Source of the DNA: Rhodoferax sp. OV413
Lineage (GTDB): Bacteria; Pseudomonadota; Gammaproteobacteria; Burkholderiales; Burkholderiaceae_C
DNA length: 64,000 nucleotides
Reading direction: 5' to 3'
NCBI RefSeq assembly: GCF_900104385.1
Contig: NZ_FNJA01000006.1
Location: 248,001-312,000, forward strand
In this document: positions 51,407 to 61,021 of the stretch, piece after piece
Layout of the letters: every line of letters starts with the position of its first letter
How positions within the stretch are numbered: position 1 is the first letter of the stretch
Notes under the pieces: model-generated
What the model saw: only the letters and a program-made list of their open reading frames with translations
What the model was told of the DNA's origin: nothing
The model's database searches: none
Translations under genes and position numbers: made by a program

Positions 51407-51459
51407 ACTTTTGATAGCTACTGGCGCAGGTGGTATCTGCGCTGGCGGTCGATTTCGCG
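51407..51459. repeat. Dispersed palindromic repeat, copy O
   Basis: CTTTTGATAGCTACTGGCGC, then AGGTGGTATCTGCGCTGGCG: good inverted GCGC blocks. It begins 10 bases after the pirin gene stop. Confidence 0.82.
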
Positions 51460-51535
51460 TAAAAATCTGGACGATGGGCGGCGTGCGCGAAAATAAGCCA
51501 CGCAACCTCTTACCGAGCTACTTACCGAGTCCTCC

Positions 51536-52012
51536 ATGAAAATCGAAAAAAACACCGCCGTTACCCTGCGCTACAAAGTCGCAGACGCCAAGGGCAAGCT
51601 GATCGAAGCGCCGAAAGACCCGATGGTCTACCTGCACGGCGGCTACAACAACACCCTGCCCAAGATCGAAGAAGCCCTGGAAGGCCGCGTGGCCGGCTAC
51701 CAGGTCACCTTGAACCTGCAGCCTGAAGACGCCTTCGGCCTGCGCGACGAAACGCTGGTGCGCAGCATCCCCAAGAGCGAATTCCCGCCCGGCGTAAAGG
51801 TCGGCGGCCAGCTCAAGGGCCGCAGCGACGACGGCCGCGAGCACATCTACAACGTGGTCAAGATAAAGGGCCCCGAGGTATTGCTGGACGGCAACCACGC
51901 CCTGGCTGGCCAGGCCCTGCAGTTCACCGTGACGGTGATCAGCGTGCGCGCCGCGTCGGATGAAGAGGTGGCGCACCAGCACGTGCACGGTGAGCACGGC
52001 CACCACCATTAA
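51536..52012 (+). CDS. slyD: FKBP-type peptidyl-prolyl isomerase SlyD
   Basis: A 158-residue cytosolic proline isomerase and chaperone. The FKBP core reads VTLRYKVADAKGKLIE, GYNNTLPKIEEALEG and PEDAFGLRDE, with the insert-in-flap chaperone domain between. It ends in a short histidine-rich metal tail (HQHVHGEHGHHH), as in SlyD proteins that hand nickel to hydrogenase. It precedes argB by 53 nt on the same strand. Confidence 0.93.
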   Translation: MKIEKNTAVTLRYKVADAKGKLIEAPKDPMVYLHGGYNNTLPKIEEALEGRVAGYQVTLNLQPEDAFGLRDETLVRSIPKSEFPPGVKVGGQLKGRSDDGREHIYNVVKIKGPEVLLDGNHALAGQALQFTVTVISVRAASDEEVAHQHVHGEHGHHH

Positions 52013-52065
52013 GCTGTTCCGTCATCCAGCCCTGATTTAATCCGCTCTTTTTGGGAAACCGCACC

Positions 52066-52959
52066 ATGACCACCCCTTCCGCCGTGATGGCTCCGCGTGA
52101 CAAGGCCGACATCCTGGCCCAGGCCCTGCCGTATATCCGCAAGTACCACGGCAAGACCATGGTCATCAAATACGGCGGTAACGCCATGACCGAGCCGGCG
52201 CTGCAAAAAGCCTTTGCCGAAGACGTGGTGCTGCTCAAGCTGGTCGGCATCAACCCGGTGGTGGTGCACGGCGGTGGCCCGCAGATCGAAGCCGCGCTGG
52301 GCCGCCTGGGCAAGAAGGGCCAGTTCATCCAGGGCATGCGCGTCACCGACGAGGAAACCATGGAAGTGGTCGAATGGGTGCTGGCCGGCCAGGTGCAGCA
52401 GGACATCGTGGGCCTGATCAACCAGGCCGGCGGCAAGGCCGTAGGCCTGACCGGGCGTGACGGCGCGATGATCCGTGCCAAGAAGCTGCGCATGGCCGAC
52501 AACACCGACCCCAGCATCGAGCACGACATCGGCCAGGTTGGCGAGATCGAGAGCATCGACGCCAGCGTGGTCAAGTCGCTGCAAGACGATGCCTTCATCC
52601 CCGTGGTCAGCCCCATCGGCTTTGGCGAGAACAACGAGAGCTACAACATCAACGCCGACGTGGTGGCCGGCAAGCTGGCGATCCAGCTGCAGGCCGAGAA
52701 GCTGCTGATGCTGAGCAACATCCCCGGCGTGCTGAACAAGGCCGGCGAACTGCTGACCGACCTGACCGCGGCAGACATCGACGGCCTGTTTGCCGACGGC
52801 ACCTTGTCGGGCGGCATGCTGCCCAAGATCGCCGGCGCGCTGGACGCGGCCAAGAGCGGCGTCAAGGCGGTGCACATCATCGACGGCCGGGTGCCGCATG
52901 CGCTGCTGCTGGAGATCCTGAGCGACCAGGCTTTCGGCACCATGATCCGTTCGAGCTAG
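52066..52959 (+). CDS. argB: Acetylglutamate kinase
   Basis: A 297-residue amino acid kinase catalysing the second step of arginine synthesis. VIKYGGNAM (Lys of the phosphate site), VVHGGGPQI (substrate loop) and [12 protein letters not shown] are hallmarks, and the C-terminal [19 protein letters not shown] closes the nucleotide site. The ATG at 52066 is chosen over one at 52051. The TetR/SlmA gene starts 6 bases after its stop, an adjacency I recall as common in this order. Confidence 0.95.
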   Translation: MTTPSAVMAPRDKADILAQALPYIRKYHGKTMVIKYGGNAMTEPALQKAFAEDVVLLKLVGINPVVVHGGGPQIEAALGRLGKKGQFIQGMRVTDEETMEVVEWVLAGQVQQDIVGLINQAGGKAVGLTGRDGAMIRAKKLRMADNTDPSIEHDIGQVGEIESIDASVVKSLQDDAFIPVVSPIGFGENNESYNINADVVAGKLAIQLQAEKLLMLSNIPGVLNKAGELLTDLTAADIDGLFADGTLSGGMLPKIAGALDAAKSGVKAVHIIDGRVPHALLLEILSDQAFGTMIRSS

Positions 52960-52965
52960 GCCGCA

Positions 52966-53589
52966 ATGGAGCACGACGCCGAGCTGCTGGACACCGCTGC
53001 ACCGCGCAAGCGGCCCAAGCCCGGCGAGCGCCGGGTGCAGATACTGCAAACCCTGGCCGCCATGCTGCAGCAGCCGGGCGCCGAGCGCATCACCACCGCC
53101 GCGCTGGCGGCCAGGCTGGAAGTCAGCGAAGCCGCGCTGTACCGACATTTCGCCAGCAAGGCGCAGATGTTCGAAGGCCTGATCGAGTTCATCGAACAGT
53201 CGGTGTTCTCGCTGGTGAACCAGATCATGGCGAACGACGACGGCAATGGCCTGCGCCAGGCCAGCCGCATCGTCTCGGTGCTGCTGCAGTTCGGCGAGAA
53301 GAACCCCGGCATGACCCGGGTGATGGTCGGCGACGCGTTGGTGTTTGAAAACGAACGCCTGCAGCAGCGCATGAACCTGTTTTTCGACAAGATCGAGGCC
53401 ACGCTGCGCCAATGCCTGCGCGCCGCCAGCGCCGGTTCTGAAACCCCCACGGTGGACGCCCAGGTGCGGGCATCGGTGCTGACCTCTTTTGTCGCCGGTC
53501 GGCTACAGCGCTTTGCGCGCTCGGGTTTTACCCGGCTGCCGACCGAGCACCTGGAAGCCAGCCTGCGGAGCTTGCTGGCAGCGGCCTAG
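52966..53589 (+). CDS. slmA: Nucleoid occlusion factor SlmA (TetR fold)
   Basis: A 207-residue TetR-type DNA-binding protein. The helix-turn-helix is ITTAALAARLEVSEAALYRH (about residues 44-63), preceded by RRVQILQTLAAML. SlmA binds chromosome sites and blocks FtsZ ring assembly over the nucleoid. The length and the ALYRHFASKAQMFEGLIEF segment match SlmA rather than metabolic TetR repressors. It is coupled to argB. Confidence 0.87.
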   Translation: MEHDAELLDTAAPRKRPKPGERRVQILQTLAAMLQQPGAERITTAALAARLEVSEAALYRHFASKAQMFEGLIEFIEQSVFSLVNQIMANDDGNGLRQASRIVSVLLQFGEKNPGMTRVMVGDALVFENERLQQRMNLFFDKIEATLRQCLRAASAGSETPTVDAQVRASVLTSFVAGRLQRFARSGFTRLPTEHLEASLRSLLAAA

Positions 53590-53616
53590 CAGCCCGCTGT
53601 CTGCCGCTACGTGCCG

Positions 53617-54405
53617 CTACTGCATGTACTTGGCGTAGATGGCATCGAAGGATTTGTCTGCCTTCATGGACGCCAGCGCCTTGTTGAACTCGGCAATAGT
53701 TTGTGCGTAGTCGCGCTTTTTGTTGAACGCCAGATAGCTGGGAATGGACTCCACCGCGGGAGTTAGCTCCTTGATCTTGCCCATGGAGCCGGCCTGTTTG
53801 GCGGCGTCCAGAAACACATAGCGGTAGCTGGGTGAAATATCAATGCGCTTGGCCGCAAGCATGGCCACCAGGCTGTCAACGCTGCTGGTATGGGTGACTT
53901 TCGCCCAGGTGCCATTCTTGATTAAGGTATCGATTCCCGGGCCGTAACTGGTGTCCCGGATCACGCCAACCCGGTGGTTCGCCAGGGCCGCCAGATTGCC
54001 GTTGAATCGGATGCGGGAATCGGCGTGCACAAAAAATACCTCGACCTGGGTAATCACCGGGATGTCGGTGTAGGCCAGAAACGCTTCTCGTTCGGGTAGC
54101 TTGAACACCGAAAATATCCCGTCGACATTGCCATCGCGCACTTCCGCCAGGCAGCGTGCCCAGGGCATCAACTGGATTTTGACGGACTGGCCAGACCGTC
54201 GGAAAGCCTCGGTCACCAGGTCCACAAGAATGCCCACCGGTTTGCCGTCCTTCATATAGGCGGTGGGGCGGCTGTCGGCAGCAACCAAAACCAGGTCTTT
54301 GGCATAAACCGCTTGTGACAGCAGGCCGGTGGCGAGCAGGGCCCACAGCCAAGTTAGCCAAGTTCTCCATAAACGAGAAAACAGAACCCTCTTGCTTTTT
54401 GCCAT
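53617..54405 (-). CDS. Orphan periplasmic solute-binding protein (SBP_bac_3)
   Basis: A 262-residue exported protein; the basic N terminus (MAKSKRVLFSRLWRTW) leads a long signal peptide cut near VYAKD. The mature part has the two-lobe pattern (RPTAYMKDGKPVGILVDLVT; FKLPEREAFLAYTDIP; VGVIRDTSYGPGID). No permease or ATPase is adjacent. It is divergent from a GGDEF-EAL protein with a periplasmic domain, 289 nt away; a sensory rather than transport role is possible. The gap 54406-54694 contains no gene. Confidence 0.85.
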   Translation of the reverse strand: MAKSKRVLFSRLWRTWLTWLWALLATGLLSQAVYAKDLVLVAADSRPTAYMKDGKPVGILVDLVTEAFRRSGQSVKIQLMPWARCLAEVRDGNVDGIFSVFKLPEREAFLAYTDIPVITQVEVFFVHADSRIRFNGNLAALANHRVGVIRDTSYGPGIDTLIKNGTWAKVTHTSSVDSLVAMLAAKRIDISPSYRYVFLDAAKQAGSMGKIKELTPAVESIPSYLAFNKKRDYAQTIAEFNKALASMKADKSFDAIYAKYMQ

Positions 54406-54694
54406 AGTGCGTTTTTCGCTGGTCTGCGGTGTGGATGTCGCCACGGCGGCGAATACTGAAACCTGGATATTTATACCCTGGCTTTGTGGCTGGAACGGGG
54501 TTTAAATGCAGGACTGCGCGCTTGCTGGCCGAGTGGCTCATCGACCAGGAATGGCACACGCATCGCACACGCGTATATCCGCATGTTTTCCAGCTTGCCC
54601 AGGTTTTAAGATCGTGGACACGTTCTGAGGGGACCCAACGCGGGCGGGAACGACAAAACCATCTTGGATGCCACCCCCAGCCGCTGGAGAGCTG

Positions 54695-57121
54695 ATGAAA
54701 CTTGCCGACGCTCTTAAAGTGAATTTTTTCAGCAAGGCACTGGTTCGCAATAACGGCATCGCGCGCAAGATCATGCTGGCCGTGGTCTTGTTCAGCTCCG
54801 CGGTGACCGCTGTCATCACCGCGGTGGAGCTCTACCTGGACTACCGCGGCGACATACGCGGGATCCACGAGCGGGTGGAGTCGATCCGCAAGGTGTATCT
54901 GCCCACCTTGGTGGAGAGCGTGTGGGTGCTGGAGCCCACCCAGATCCAGAACCACCTCAACGGCCTGATGAACCTGGGCGATATCGAGTACGTGGGCATT
55001 GTTTCCGACGGCAAGACCCAGTGGTCGGCCGGCGCGCGGTCCTCCAAGCGCCAGATCGAAACCGTCTTCCCCTTGAACCGCGCCAGTTCTGGCGAGAGCG
55101 TGTTGATCGGCGAGCTGCAGGTGGTCGCCAGCGTGGACAACGTGGTGTCGCGGCTGTGGTCTAAATTCATGGTCATGCTGGTGAGCAATGCCATCAAGAC
55201 CTTTTTGGTCACCGCCTTCGTTTTGCTGATCTTCCAGGCTTTGGTGGGCCAGCACCTGGAGCATATTGCCGGCTACCTGCGGCAGTTTTCAAAGAATGTA
55301 TCCAGCGAGCAGGCCTTGCAGCTCAACCGCAGTGAGGATGGCCGCTGGCGCCCCGATGCGCTGGACCACGTGGCGAACGCCGTTAACCAGATGCGCGACG
55401 AGATCATGCGCTCCGGTGCCAAGCTCAAAGCCAGCAACCAGCGGCTGGAGTCGATGGTCAAGAACTCGCCGCTGGCCATTTATACCAGCGACCTCAACTA
55501 TATTGTGAGCAGCTGGAACCCGGCTGCACAGAGGATGTTTGGCTGGACTGCCGAAGAAGCCATTGGACAGAAGGTGCTCTTCATACCGAAGGACAAGGTG
55601 CAGGAGTACGAACACATTGCTTCCAGATTGCGCAATGGGGAGTCGCTCAACCAGGTCGAGTTGGTACGGCAGCGCCGTGACGGCTCGGTCATCCATATCA
55701 GTCTGTCTACCGCGCCCTTATTGACCACCGACGGGCAACCTTATGACTACCTGTTTCTGGTGGCTGATATCACCGAGCGCAAGCTGGCCGAGCAGCAGAT
55801 CCAGTTCCAGGCTTTCCACGACGCGCTGACCGGCCTGCCCAACCGCCTGTTGCTGCAGGACCGCTTCGAGCAGGCCAAGGCCCATGCGAGCCGGGCCAAC
55901 CAGCGGCTGATGCTGCTGTTTCTGGATCTGGACAACTTCAAGAGCATCAACGACACGCTGGGCCACGACAGCGGTGACGCCTTCCTCCAGCAGATCGCCA
56001 CCCGCCTGGGTGCCTGCCTGCGCGAAACCGACACCATCAGCCGGCTGGGCGGCGATGAGTTCCTGATTCTCTTGCCCGACCTGGCCCAGGTGGACGATGC
56101 GGCGCCGCTGCTGGCCAAGCTGATGGAGCAGATGCAGCTACCCTTTGATGCCGCAGGCCATGAAATTTCGACTTCGGTGTCCATGGGCGTGACCATCTTC
56201 CCCGACGACGGCACGAGCTTCGAGAGCCTGCTCAAAAAGGCCGACATGGCCATGTACAAAGCCAAGAGCGACGGGCGAAATACCTACCGCTTCTTCGACG
56301 ACGCGATGGACGTGGAGGCGGTCGAACACCAGTTCATCCGCAATGGCCTGCGCCGCGCGCTGGAGCGCAATGAATTCGTGCTGCATTACCAGCCCCAGAT
56401 GGACCTGGCCAGCGGCGCCATCATTGGCGTCGAGGCGCTGATACGCTGGAACCACCCCCAGCTGGGCATGGTGTCGCCCGCACGCTTCATACCGGTGTCC
56501 GAAGAGTGCGGTTTGATCGTTCCCATTGGCGACTGGGTGCTGCGTGAGGCCTGTCGCCAGGCCGTGGCCTGGCAGCGCGCCGGGCTGCCCGAACTGTGCA
56601 TGGCGGTGAACCTGTCGGCCGTGCAGTTCAAGCGCGGTAGCGTGGAACAGTCGGTGGCCCAGGCGCTGGAAGAAACCCGCCTGGACCCCGCGCTGCTGGA
56701 GCTGGAGCTGACCGAATCCATTCTGATACAGAACGTGGAAGGGGTGCTGGACTGTGTCAAGCGCCTGAAGCTGCTGGGTGTGAAGCTGTCGATCGATGAT
56801 TTCGGCACCGGTTATTCCAGCCTGTCGTATCTGAAGCGCTTCGACATCGACAAGCTCAAGATCGACCAGTCTTTCGTGCGTGATCTGGGTACGGACCCCG
56901 ACGACGCCGCCATCGTGCGGGCCATCATCCAGATGGCCCGCAGCCTGAACCTGCGCACCATCGCCGAAGGCGTGGAGACCGCCGACATGCTGCACCAGCT
57001 GCGCGCCTTCGGTTGCGACGAGGCGCAGGGCTACTACTTTGCGCGGCCGATGTCGACGGACGACATAGCCAGCTACCTGCGCCGCCAGGCGAAGACGGCT
57101 GAAGTTTGGCCTGCGATTTGA
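54695..57121 (+). CDS. PAS-GGDEF-EAL cyclic-di-GMP turnover protein
   Basis: An 808-residue inner-membrane signalling protein. Two membrane helices (about residues 24-46 and 165-187) bracket a periplasmic domain. A PAS domain follows at about 245-365 (PLAIYTSDLNYIVSSWNPAA). The GGDEF domain has an intact RLGGDEF (about 450), and the EAL domain has VEALIRW (about 578), LTESIL, DDFGTGYSSL and AEGVET. Both active sites look complete, so it may make and break c-di-GMP. The ATG at 54695 has GGAGAG upstream; an earlier start is less likely. Confidence 0.93.
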   Translation: MKLADALKVNFFSKALVRNNGIARKIMLAVVLFSSAVTAVITAVELYLDYRGDIRGIHERVESIRKVYLPTLVESVWVLEPTQIQNHLNGLMNLGDIEYVGIVSDGKTQWSAGARSSKRQIETVFPLNRASSGESVLIGELQVVASVDNVVSRLWSKFMVMLVSNAIKTFLVTAFVLLIFQALVGQHLEHIAGYLRQFSKNVSSEQALQLNRSEDGRWRPDALDHVANAVNQMRDEIMRSGAKLKASNQRLESMVKNSPLAIYTSDLNYIVSSWNPAAQRMFGWTAEEAIGQKVLFIPKDKVQEYEHIASRLRNGESLNQVELVRQRRDGSVIHISLSTAPLLTTDGQPYDYLFLVADITERKLAEQQIQFQAFHDALTGLPNRLLLQDRFEQAKAHASRANQRLMLLFLDLDNFKSINDTLGHDSGDAFLQQIATRLGACLRETDTISRLGGDEFLILLPDLAQVDDAAPLLAKLMEQMQLPFDAAGHEISTSVSMGVTIFPDDGTSFESLLKKADMAMYKAKSDGRNTYRFFDDAMDVEAVEHQFIRNGLRRALERNEFVLHYQPQMDLASGAIIGVEALIRWNHPQLGMVSPARFIPVSEECGLIVPIGDWVLREACRQAVAWQRAGLPELCMAVNLSAVQFKRGSVEQSVAQALEETRLDPALLELELTESILIQNVEGVLDCVKRLKLLGVKLSIDDFGTGYSSLSYLKRFDIDKLKIDQSFVRDLGTDPDDAAIVRAIIQMARSLNLRTIAEGVETADMLHQLRAFGCDEAQGYYFARPMSTDDIASYLRRQAKTAEVWPAI

Positions 57122-57155
57122 GAGTCCGGGCCACCATCGACGTGGGACGGGTGTT

Positions 57156-57214
57156 TGCTATTTAAAAGATAGCTTGTAGCGCAGATACTGCTTGCGCCAG
57201 AGCCCCATTTTCTT
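57156..57214. repeat. Dispersed palindromic repeat, copy P
   Basis: TTAAAAGATAGCTTGTAGCG, then CAGATACTGCTTGCGCCAGA: both blocks recognisable. It lies in the 254-nt gap between the GGDEF-EAL and cyclopropane synthase genes. Confidence 0.8.
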
Positions 57215-57375
57215 AAATTTCGAATTTGTTTCCAGGCGTTTCAATGCCTGCGAAAAACGGTACTCTCGCGTGTAAATTTACAAAAACTATCGATTGAATT
57301 GCCTTAATTTTCTTACGGGGAATAGGCAGTCCGCGTACGCTTGGAACATCCTGGGCTGGGCTGAAAGGACGCAGC

Positions 57376-58617
57376 ATGAGCGATCGCAAGATGCAATGGA
57401 GCACGGCTGCCGGCATGCCGGCGAGTGGCATGCGCGAACGCCGGCCTCGGCGGGCTCCGTCTACCGAGGCCGTCCCAGCCCAGGCGGCGGTACCGGCCGT
57501 GGTGGCTGAGCTGCTGGCCGCGGCCGATGTGCGCATCAACGGCGACCGGCCCTGGGACATCCAGGTGCACAACCCGCGGCTGTTTGCCCGGGTGCTGCGC
57601 GACTGGTCGCTGGGCTTTGGCGAGTCCTATGTGGATGGCGACTGGGACTGTGAGCAGCTGGACGCGCTGTTTACCCGCCTGTTGCTCACCGATATCGAGT
57701 CGCGCGCGGTCGGCTGGGGCCGGGTTCGGCTGCTGGCCGAGAACCTGCGGCACCGCTTCTTCAACCTGCAGTCGCGGCAGCGCGCGTTCCAGGTCGGCGA
57801 GCAGCATTACGACGCCGGTAACGACTTGTTCGAGGCCATGCTCGACAGCCGGATGATGTACTCCTGCGGTTACTGGCAGAGCGCCCAGGATCTGGAGCAG
57901 GCGCAGTTCGACAAGCTCGACATGATCTGCCGCAAGCTGCAGCTGCGCCGCGGCGAGTCGCTGCTGGACATAGGCTGTGGCTGGGGCGGGCTGGCCCAGT
58001 TCGCGGCCCAGTACTACGGCGTGGCGGTCACCGGCGTCACGGTGTCCAAGGAGCAGCTGGCGTTGGCCCAGCAGCGCTGCCAGGGCCTGCCGGTGGCGCT
58101 GAAGCTGATGGACTACCGGGAGCTGCAAGGCCAGTTCGACAAGATCGTCTCGGTTGGCATGTTCGAGCATGTGGGTGCCAAGAACTACGCCACCTACTTC
58201 GCTACCGCCGAGCGCCTGCTGGCACCCGAGGGCCTGTTCCTGCTGCACACCATTGGCCTGAACGAAGCCTCGCGCAGCACCGACCGCTGGATCGACAAGT
58301 ACGTGTTCTCCAACGGCAAGCTGCCGTCGCCGGCGGAGATCTCCGTGGCCGTGGAGAGCCATTTCCTGATCGAGGACTGGCACAACTTCGGCTCCGACTA
58401 CGACCGCACGCTGATGGCCTGGTACCAGAAATTCCAGCAGGCCTGGCCGGCGCTGAGCCCGTACTACAGCCCGCGCTTCTACCGCATGTGGCAGTACTAC
58501 CTGCTGTGCTGCGCGGGCTTCTTCCGGGCCCGGCAAGGCCAACTGTGGCAGCTGGTGCTGACGCACCGGCACCGCGCCGAGGTGTACCGTTCGGTGCGGC
58601 CCGCCAGCCAGCCCTGA
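57376..58617 (+). CDS. cfa: Cyclopropane-fatty-acyl-phospholipid synthase
   Basis: A 413-residue SAM-dependent enzyme that turns unsaturated phospholipid acyl chains into cyclopropane rings on the inner membrane. The SAM motif LDIGCGWGGLAQFA (about residue 197), FEHVGAKNYATYF, and IDKYVFSNGKLPS near the active site are present. The N-terminal ~40 residues are basic and Pro-rich, longer than in E. coli. The ATG at 57376 follows AAAGGACG. Upstream, to about 57320, the sequence is AT-rich and likely holds the promoter. Confidence 0.92.
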   Translation: MSDRKMQWSTAAGMPASGMRERRPRRAPSTEAVPAQAAVPAVVAELLAAADVRINGDRPWDIQVHNPRLFARVLRDWSLGFGESYVDGDWDCEQLDALFTRLLLTDIESRAVGWGRVRLLAENLRHRFFNLQSRQRAFQVGEQHYDAGNDLFEAMLDSRMMYSCGYWQSAQDLEQAQFDKLDMICRKLQLRRGESLLDIGCGWGGLAQFAAQYYGVAVTGVTVSKEQLALAQQRCQGLPVALKLMDYRELQGQFDKIVSVGMFEHVGAKNYATYFATAERLLAPEGLFLLHTIGLNEASRSTDRWIDKYVFSNGKLPSPAEISVAVESHFLIEDWHNFGSDYDRTLMAWYQKFQQAWPALSPYYSPRFYRMWQYYLLCCAGFFRARQGQLWQLVLTHRHRAEVYRSVRPASQP

Positions 58618-60165
58618 CTACATCACCGCGCCAACCTGCCAGGGCACGAACTCGTTCTGGCCGTAGCCGTGGCGTTCGCTCTTGCTTTGCTCGCCGGAGG
58701 CGGTGGCCAGCACCAGCTCAAAAATGCGCTGGCCCATCTCCTGCACCGAGCTGCTGCCGTCGATGATCTCGCCGCAGTTGATATCCATGTCTTCTTCCTG
58801 CCGCTGCCAGAGCGCCGAATTGGTGGCCAGCTTGAGTGACGGCGAGGGTGCGCAGCCGTAGGCGCTGCCGCGGCCGGTGGTGAAGCAGATCACATTCGCC
58901 CCGCCGGCCACCTGGCCGGTGGCGCTTACCGGGTCGTAGCCCGGCGTGTCCATGAAGACGAAGCCGTGCGCCGTCACCGGCTCGGCGTATTCAAACACGC
59001 CTTCCAGGTTGGTGGTGCCGCCCTTGGCGACCGCGCCCAGGGACTTTTCCAGGATGGTGGTGAGTCCGCCGGCCTTGTTGCCGGGCGAGGGGTTGTTGTT
59101 CATTTCGCCGCCGTTGATCTCGGTGTAATGCTCCCACCATTTGATGCGGGCGATCAGCTTTTCGGCGATGGCCGGCTGCACCGCGCGGCGCGTCAGCAAA
59201 TGCTCGGCGCCGTAGACCTCAGGGGTTTCGCTGAGGATGGCCGTGCCACCATGGGCTACCAGCAGGTCGACCGCCGCGCCCAACGCCGGGTTGGCGCTGA
59301 TGCCCGAATAGCCGTCCGAGCCGCCGCACTGCAGGCCGATGGTGATGTGCGATACGCTGCAGGGTTCGCGCCGCACATTGTTGGCGCTGGCTAGCATGTC
59401 GGTGATCAGCGCAATGCCCTTCTCCACTGACTGGCGGGTGCCGCCGGCGTCCTGGATGTTGTAGCTGCGCAGGGTATCGCCCTCGCGCAGGCTGCTGCGG
59501 GCCAGCCAGGCGCTGGTCTGGTTGACCTCGCAGCCCAGACCGATCACCAGCACCGCGCCGAAGTTGGCATGGGTGGCGTAGCCGGCTAAGGTGCGTTCCA
59601 GCAGCTGCAGGCCCAGGCCTTCGCTGTCCATGCCGCAGCCGGTGCCGTGGGTCAGGGCGACCACGCCATCGATCTGCGGATAGTCGGCCAGCGCGGCCGG
59701 GTTGGTCTGGCGCGAGAAGTGGGCGGCGATGGCCCGGGCCACGGTGGCCGAGCAGTTCACGCTGCTCAGGATGCCGATGTAGTTGCGCGTGGCGACCCGG
59801 CCATCGGCGCGCTTGATGCCCATGAACGTGGCCTCCTGGCGCGGCGCCGCGGCTTTGACATCGGCGCCAAACGCGTAGTCGCGGCTGAAGTCGCCCTTGT
59901 CCGAACCCATGTTCAGGTTGTGGGTGTGCACATGCTCACCGGGGGTGATGGCGCGCGAGGCAAAGCCGATGATCTGGTTGTAGCGCCGCACCGGTTCGCC
60001 GGCGGCAATCGCCCGGGTGGCGATCTTGTGGCCGGGCGGCACCAGGCCTTTGATGGGAATGCCGTCGACGCTGGTGCCGCTGAGCAGCTGGGCGCGGGCG
60101 ATGAGCACATCGTCGGCAGGGTGGAGGCGGATGAAGGGAGGCGTGGCCATGGTGGGTTCTTTCAT
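58618..60165 (-). CDS. UxaA/GarD family sugar-acid dehydratase
   Basis: A 515-residue protein with an N-terminal SAF domain (RLHPADDVLIARAQLLSGTS...GHKIATRAI) and the large dehydratase part: HGTGCGMDSEG, GLGCEVNQTS, ECGG-like LQCGGSDGYSGISANP and TTGRGSAYGCAPSPSLKLAT. These are altronate/galactarate dehydratase hallmarks; the iron-binding cysteines are among them. The substrate is probably an aldonic or aldaric acid. It starts inside the stop of the GntR gene (4-base overlap; a second ATG at 60150 is possible). It forms a cluster with the SDR and FAH genes. Confidence 0.88.
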   Translation of the reverse strand: MKEPTMATPPFIRLHPADDVLIARAQLLSGTSVDGIPIKGLVPPGHKIATRAIAAGEPVRRYNQIIGFASRAITPGEHVHTHNLNMGSDKGDFSRDYAFGADVKAAAPRQEATFMGIKRADGRVATRNYIGILSSVNCSATVARAIAAHFSRQTNPAALADYPQIDGVVALTHGTGCGMDSEGLGLQLLERTLAGYATHANFGAVLVIGLGCEVNQTSAWLARSSLREGDTLRSYNIQDAGGTRQSVEKGIALITDMLASANNVRREPCSVSHITIGLQCGGSDGYSGISANPALGAAVDLLVAHGGTAILSETPEVYGAEHLLTRRAVQPAIAEKLIARIKWWEHYTEINGGEMNNNPSPGNKAGGLTTILEKSLGAVAKGGTTNLEGVFEYAEPVTAHGFVFMDTPGYDPVSATGQVAGGANVICFTTGRGSAYGCAPSPSLKLATNSALWQRQEEDMDINCGEIIDGSSSVQEMGQRIFELVLATASGEQSKSERHGYGQNEFVPWQVGAVM

Positions 60166-60899
60166 GCGGGGGTGGCGTGCTGCCAGCTGGCGCTGAGGCG
60201 GCTGTGGGATTTGTCCATATGGGCGTGCATGGCGGCGCGGGCGGCGGCCGGGTCCTGGGCGCGGATGGCGGCCAGGATGGTCTGGTGCTCCTTCAGCGCG
60301 GTGCGCCAGGAGCGCGGGGTTTCAAAGTAGCCACCGAGCCGGGTGAACAGCGGGCCGCGCCGGGCGTCCCAGAAGCTGTGCACGGTCTCTACCAGCACGG
60401 CATTGCCACTAGCCTGCACGATGGCCGAGTGGAAGGCGCGGTCGCCGTCCAGCGGCGCGCTGCCCTGGGCGGCTTCGGCCTGCATGGTCAGCAAGGCCTG
60501 CTCCATGGCATGGATGTGTTCGGGCTGGGCCAGGCTGGCGGCTAGCGCAGCGGTTTCGCCTTCGATCACCCGGCGCGCGCGGATCAGTTCCAGCGGACCC
60601 CACTCGGTGGGCGAAACCGCCGTTGCGGGTCCTGTAGATCCGACCGTTGTGCTCTGGCTGCGCGCGTTGCGCTCCAGCACATAGACGCCCGAGCCGGTGC
60701 GCACCTCGACCCAGCCTTCGACTTCCAGCGCAATCAGCGCCTCGCGCACCGACGGCCGGCTCACGCCCAGCTGCACCGCCAGCTCGCGCTCGGCCGGCAG
60801 GCGCGTGCCGACGGCGAATTCGCCCGACAGCATGCCGGCGCGCAGTTGCTCGGCAATCTGGCGGTACAGGCGTTGGGGTTCCAGGGGTTGCAGGGGCAT
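60162..60899 (-). CDS. GntR family transcriptional regulator (FadR/FCD subfamily)
   Basis: A 245-residue regulator with a winged helix (YRQIAEQLRAGMLSGEFAVG; LGVSRPSVREALIALEVEGW) and an FCD effector domain from ELIRARRVIEGETAAL onward. It is co-translated with the dehydratase and divergent from the SDR gene. An inverted repeat (60937-60957) between the two promoters is its probable site. By context it responds to a sugar acid. Confidence 0.89.
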   Translation of the reverse strand: MPLQPLEPQRLYRQIAEQLRAGMLSGEFAVGTRLPAERELAVQLGVSRPSVREALIALEVEGWVEVRTGSGVYVLERNARSQSTTVGSTGPATAVSPTEWGPLELIRARRVIEGETAALAASLAQPEHIHAMEQALLTMQAEAAQGSAPLDGDRAFHSAIVQASGNAVLVETVHSFWDARRGPLFTRLGGYFETPRSWRTALKEHQTILAAIRAQDPAAARAAMHAHMDKSHSRLSASWQHATPA

Positions 60900-60936
60900 G
60901 GGTGGGTAAAGACGGAGGATTAAGGGTTAGCCTTAG

Positions 60937-60957
60937 TTGGCCAAGTGGTAAGGCCAA
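60937..60957. promoter_or_regulatory. Inverted repeat TTGGCC-N9-GGCCAA, candidate GntR operator
   Basis: TTGGCC (60937-60942) and GGCCAA (60952-60957) are perfect inverted arms in the 122-nt gap between the divergent gntR-type and SDR genes, 38 nt from the regulator's start. Symmetry and position fit a FadR-type operator; binding is inference. Confidence 0.45.
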
Positions 60958-61021
60958 TTCATAATTCCACAGATTATCCGCGCCTACATCGGGCAAAACC
61001 CTGAAACCACTGGAGCAACAC

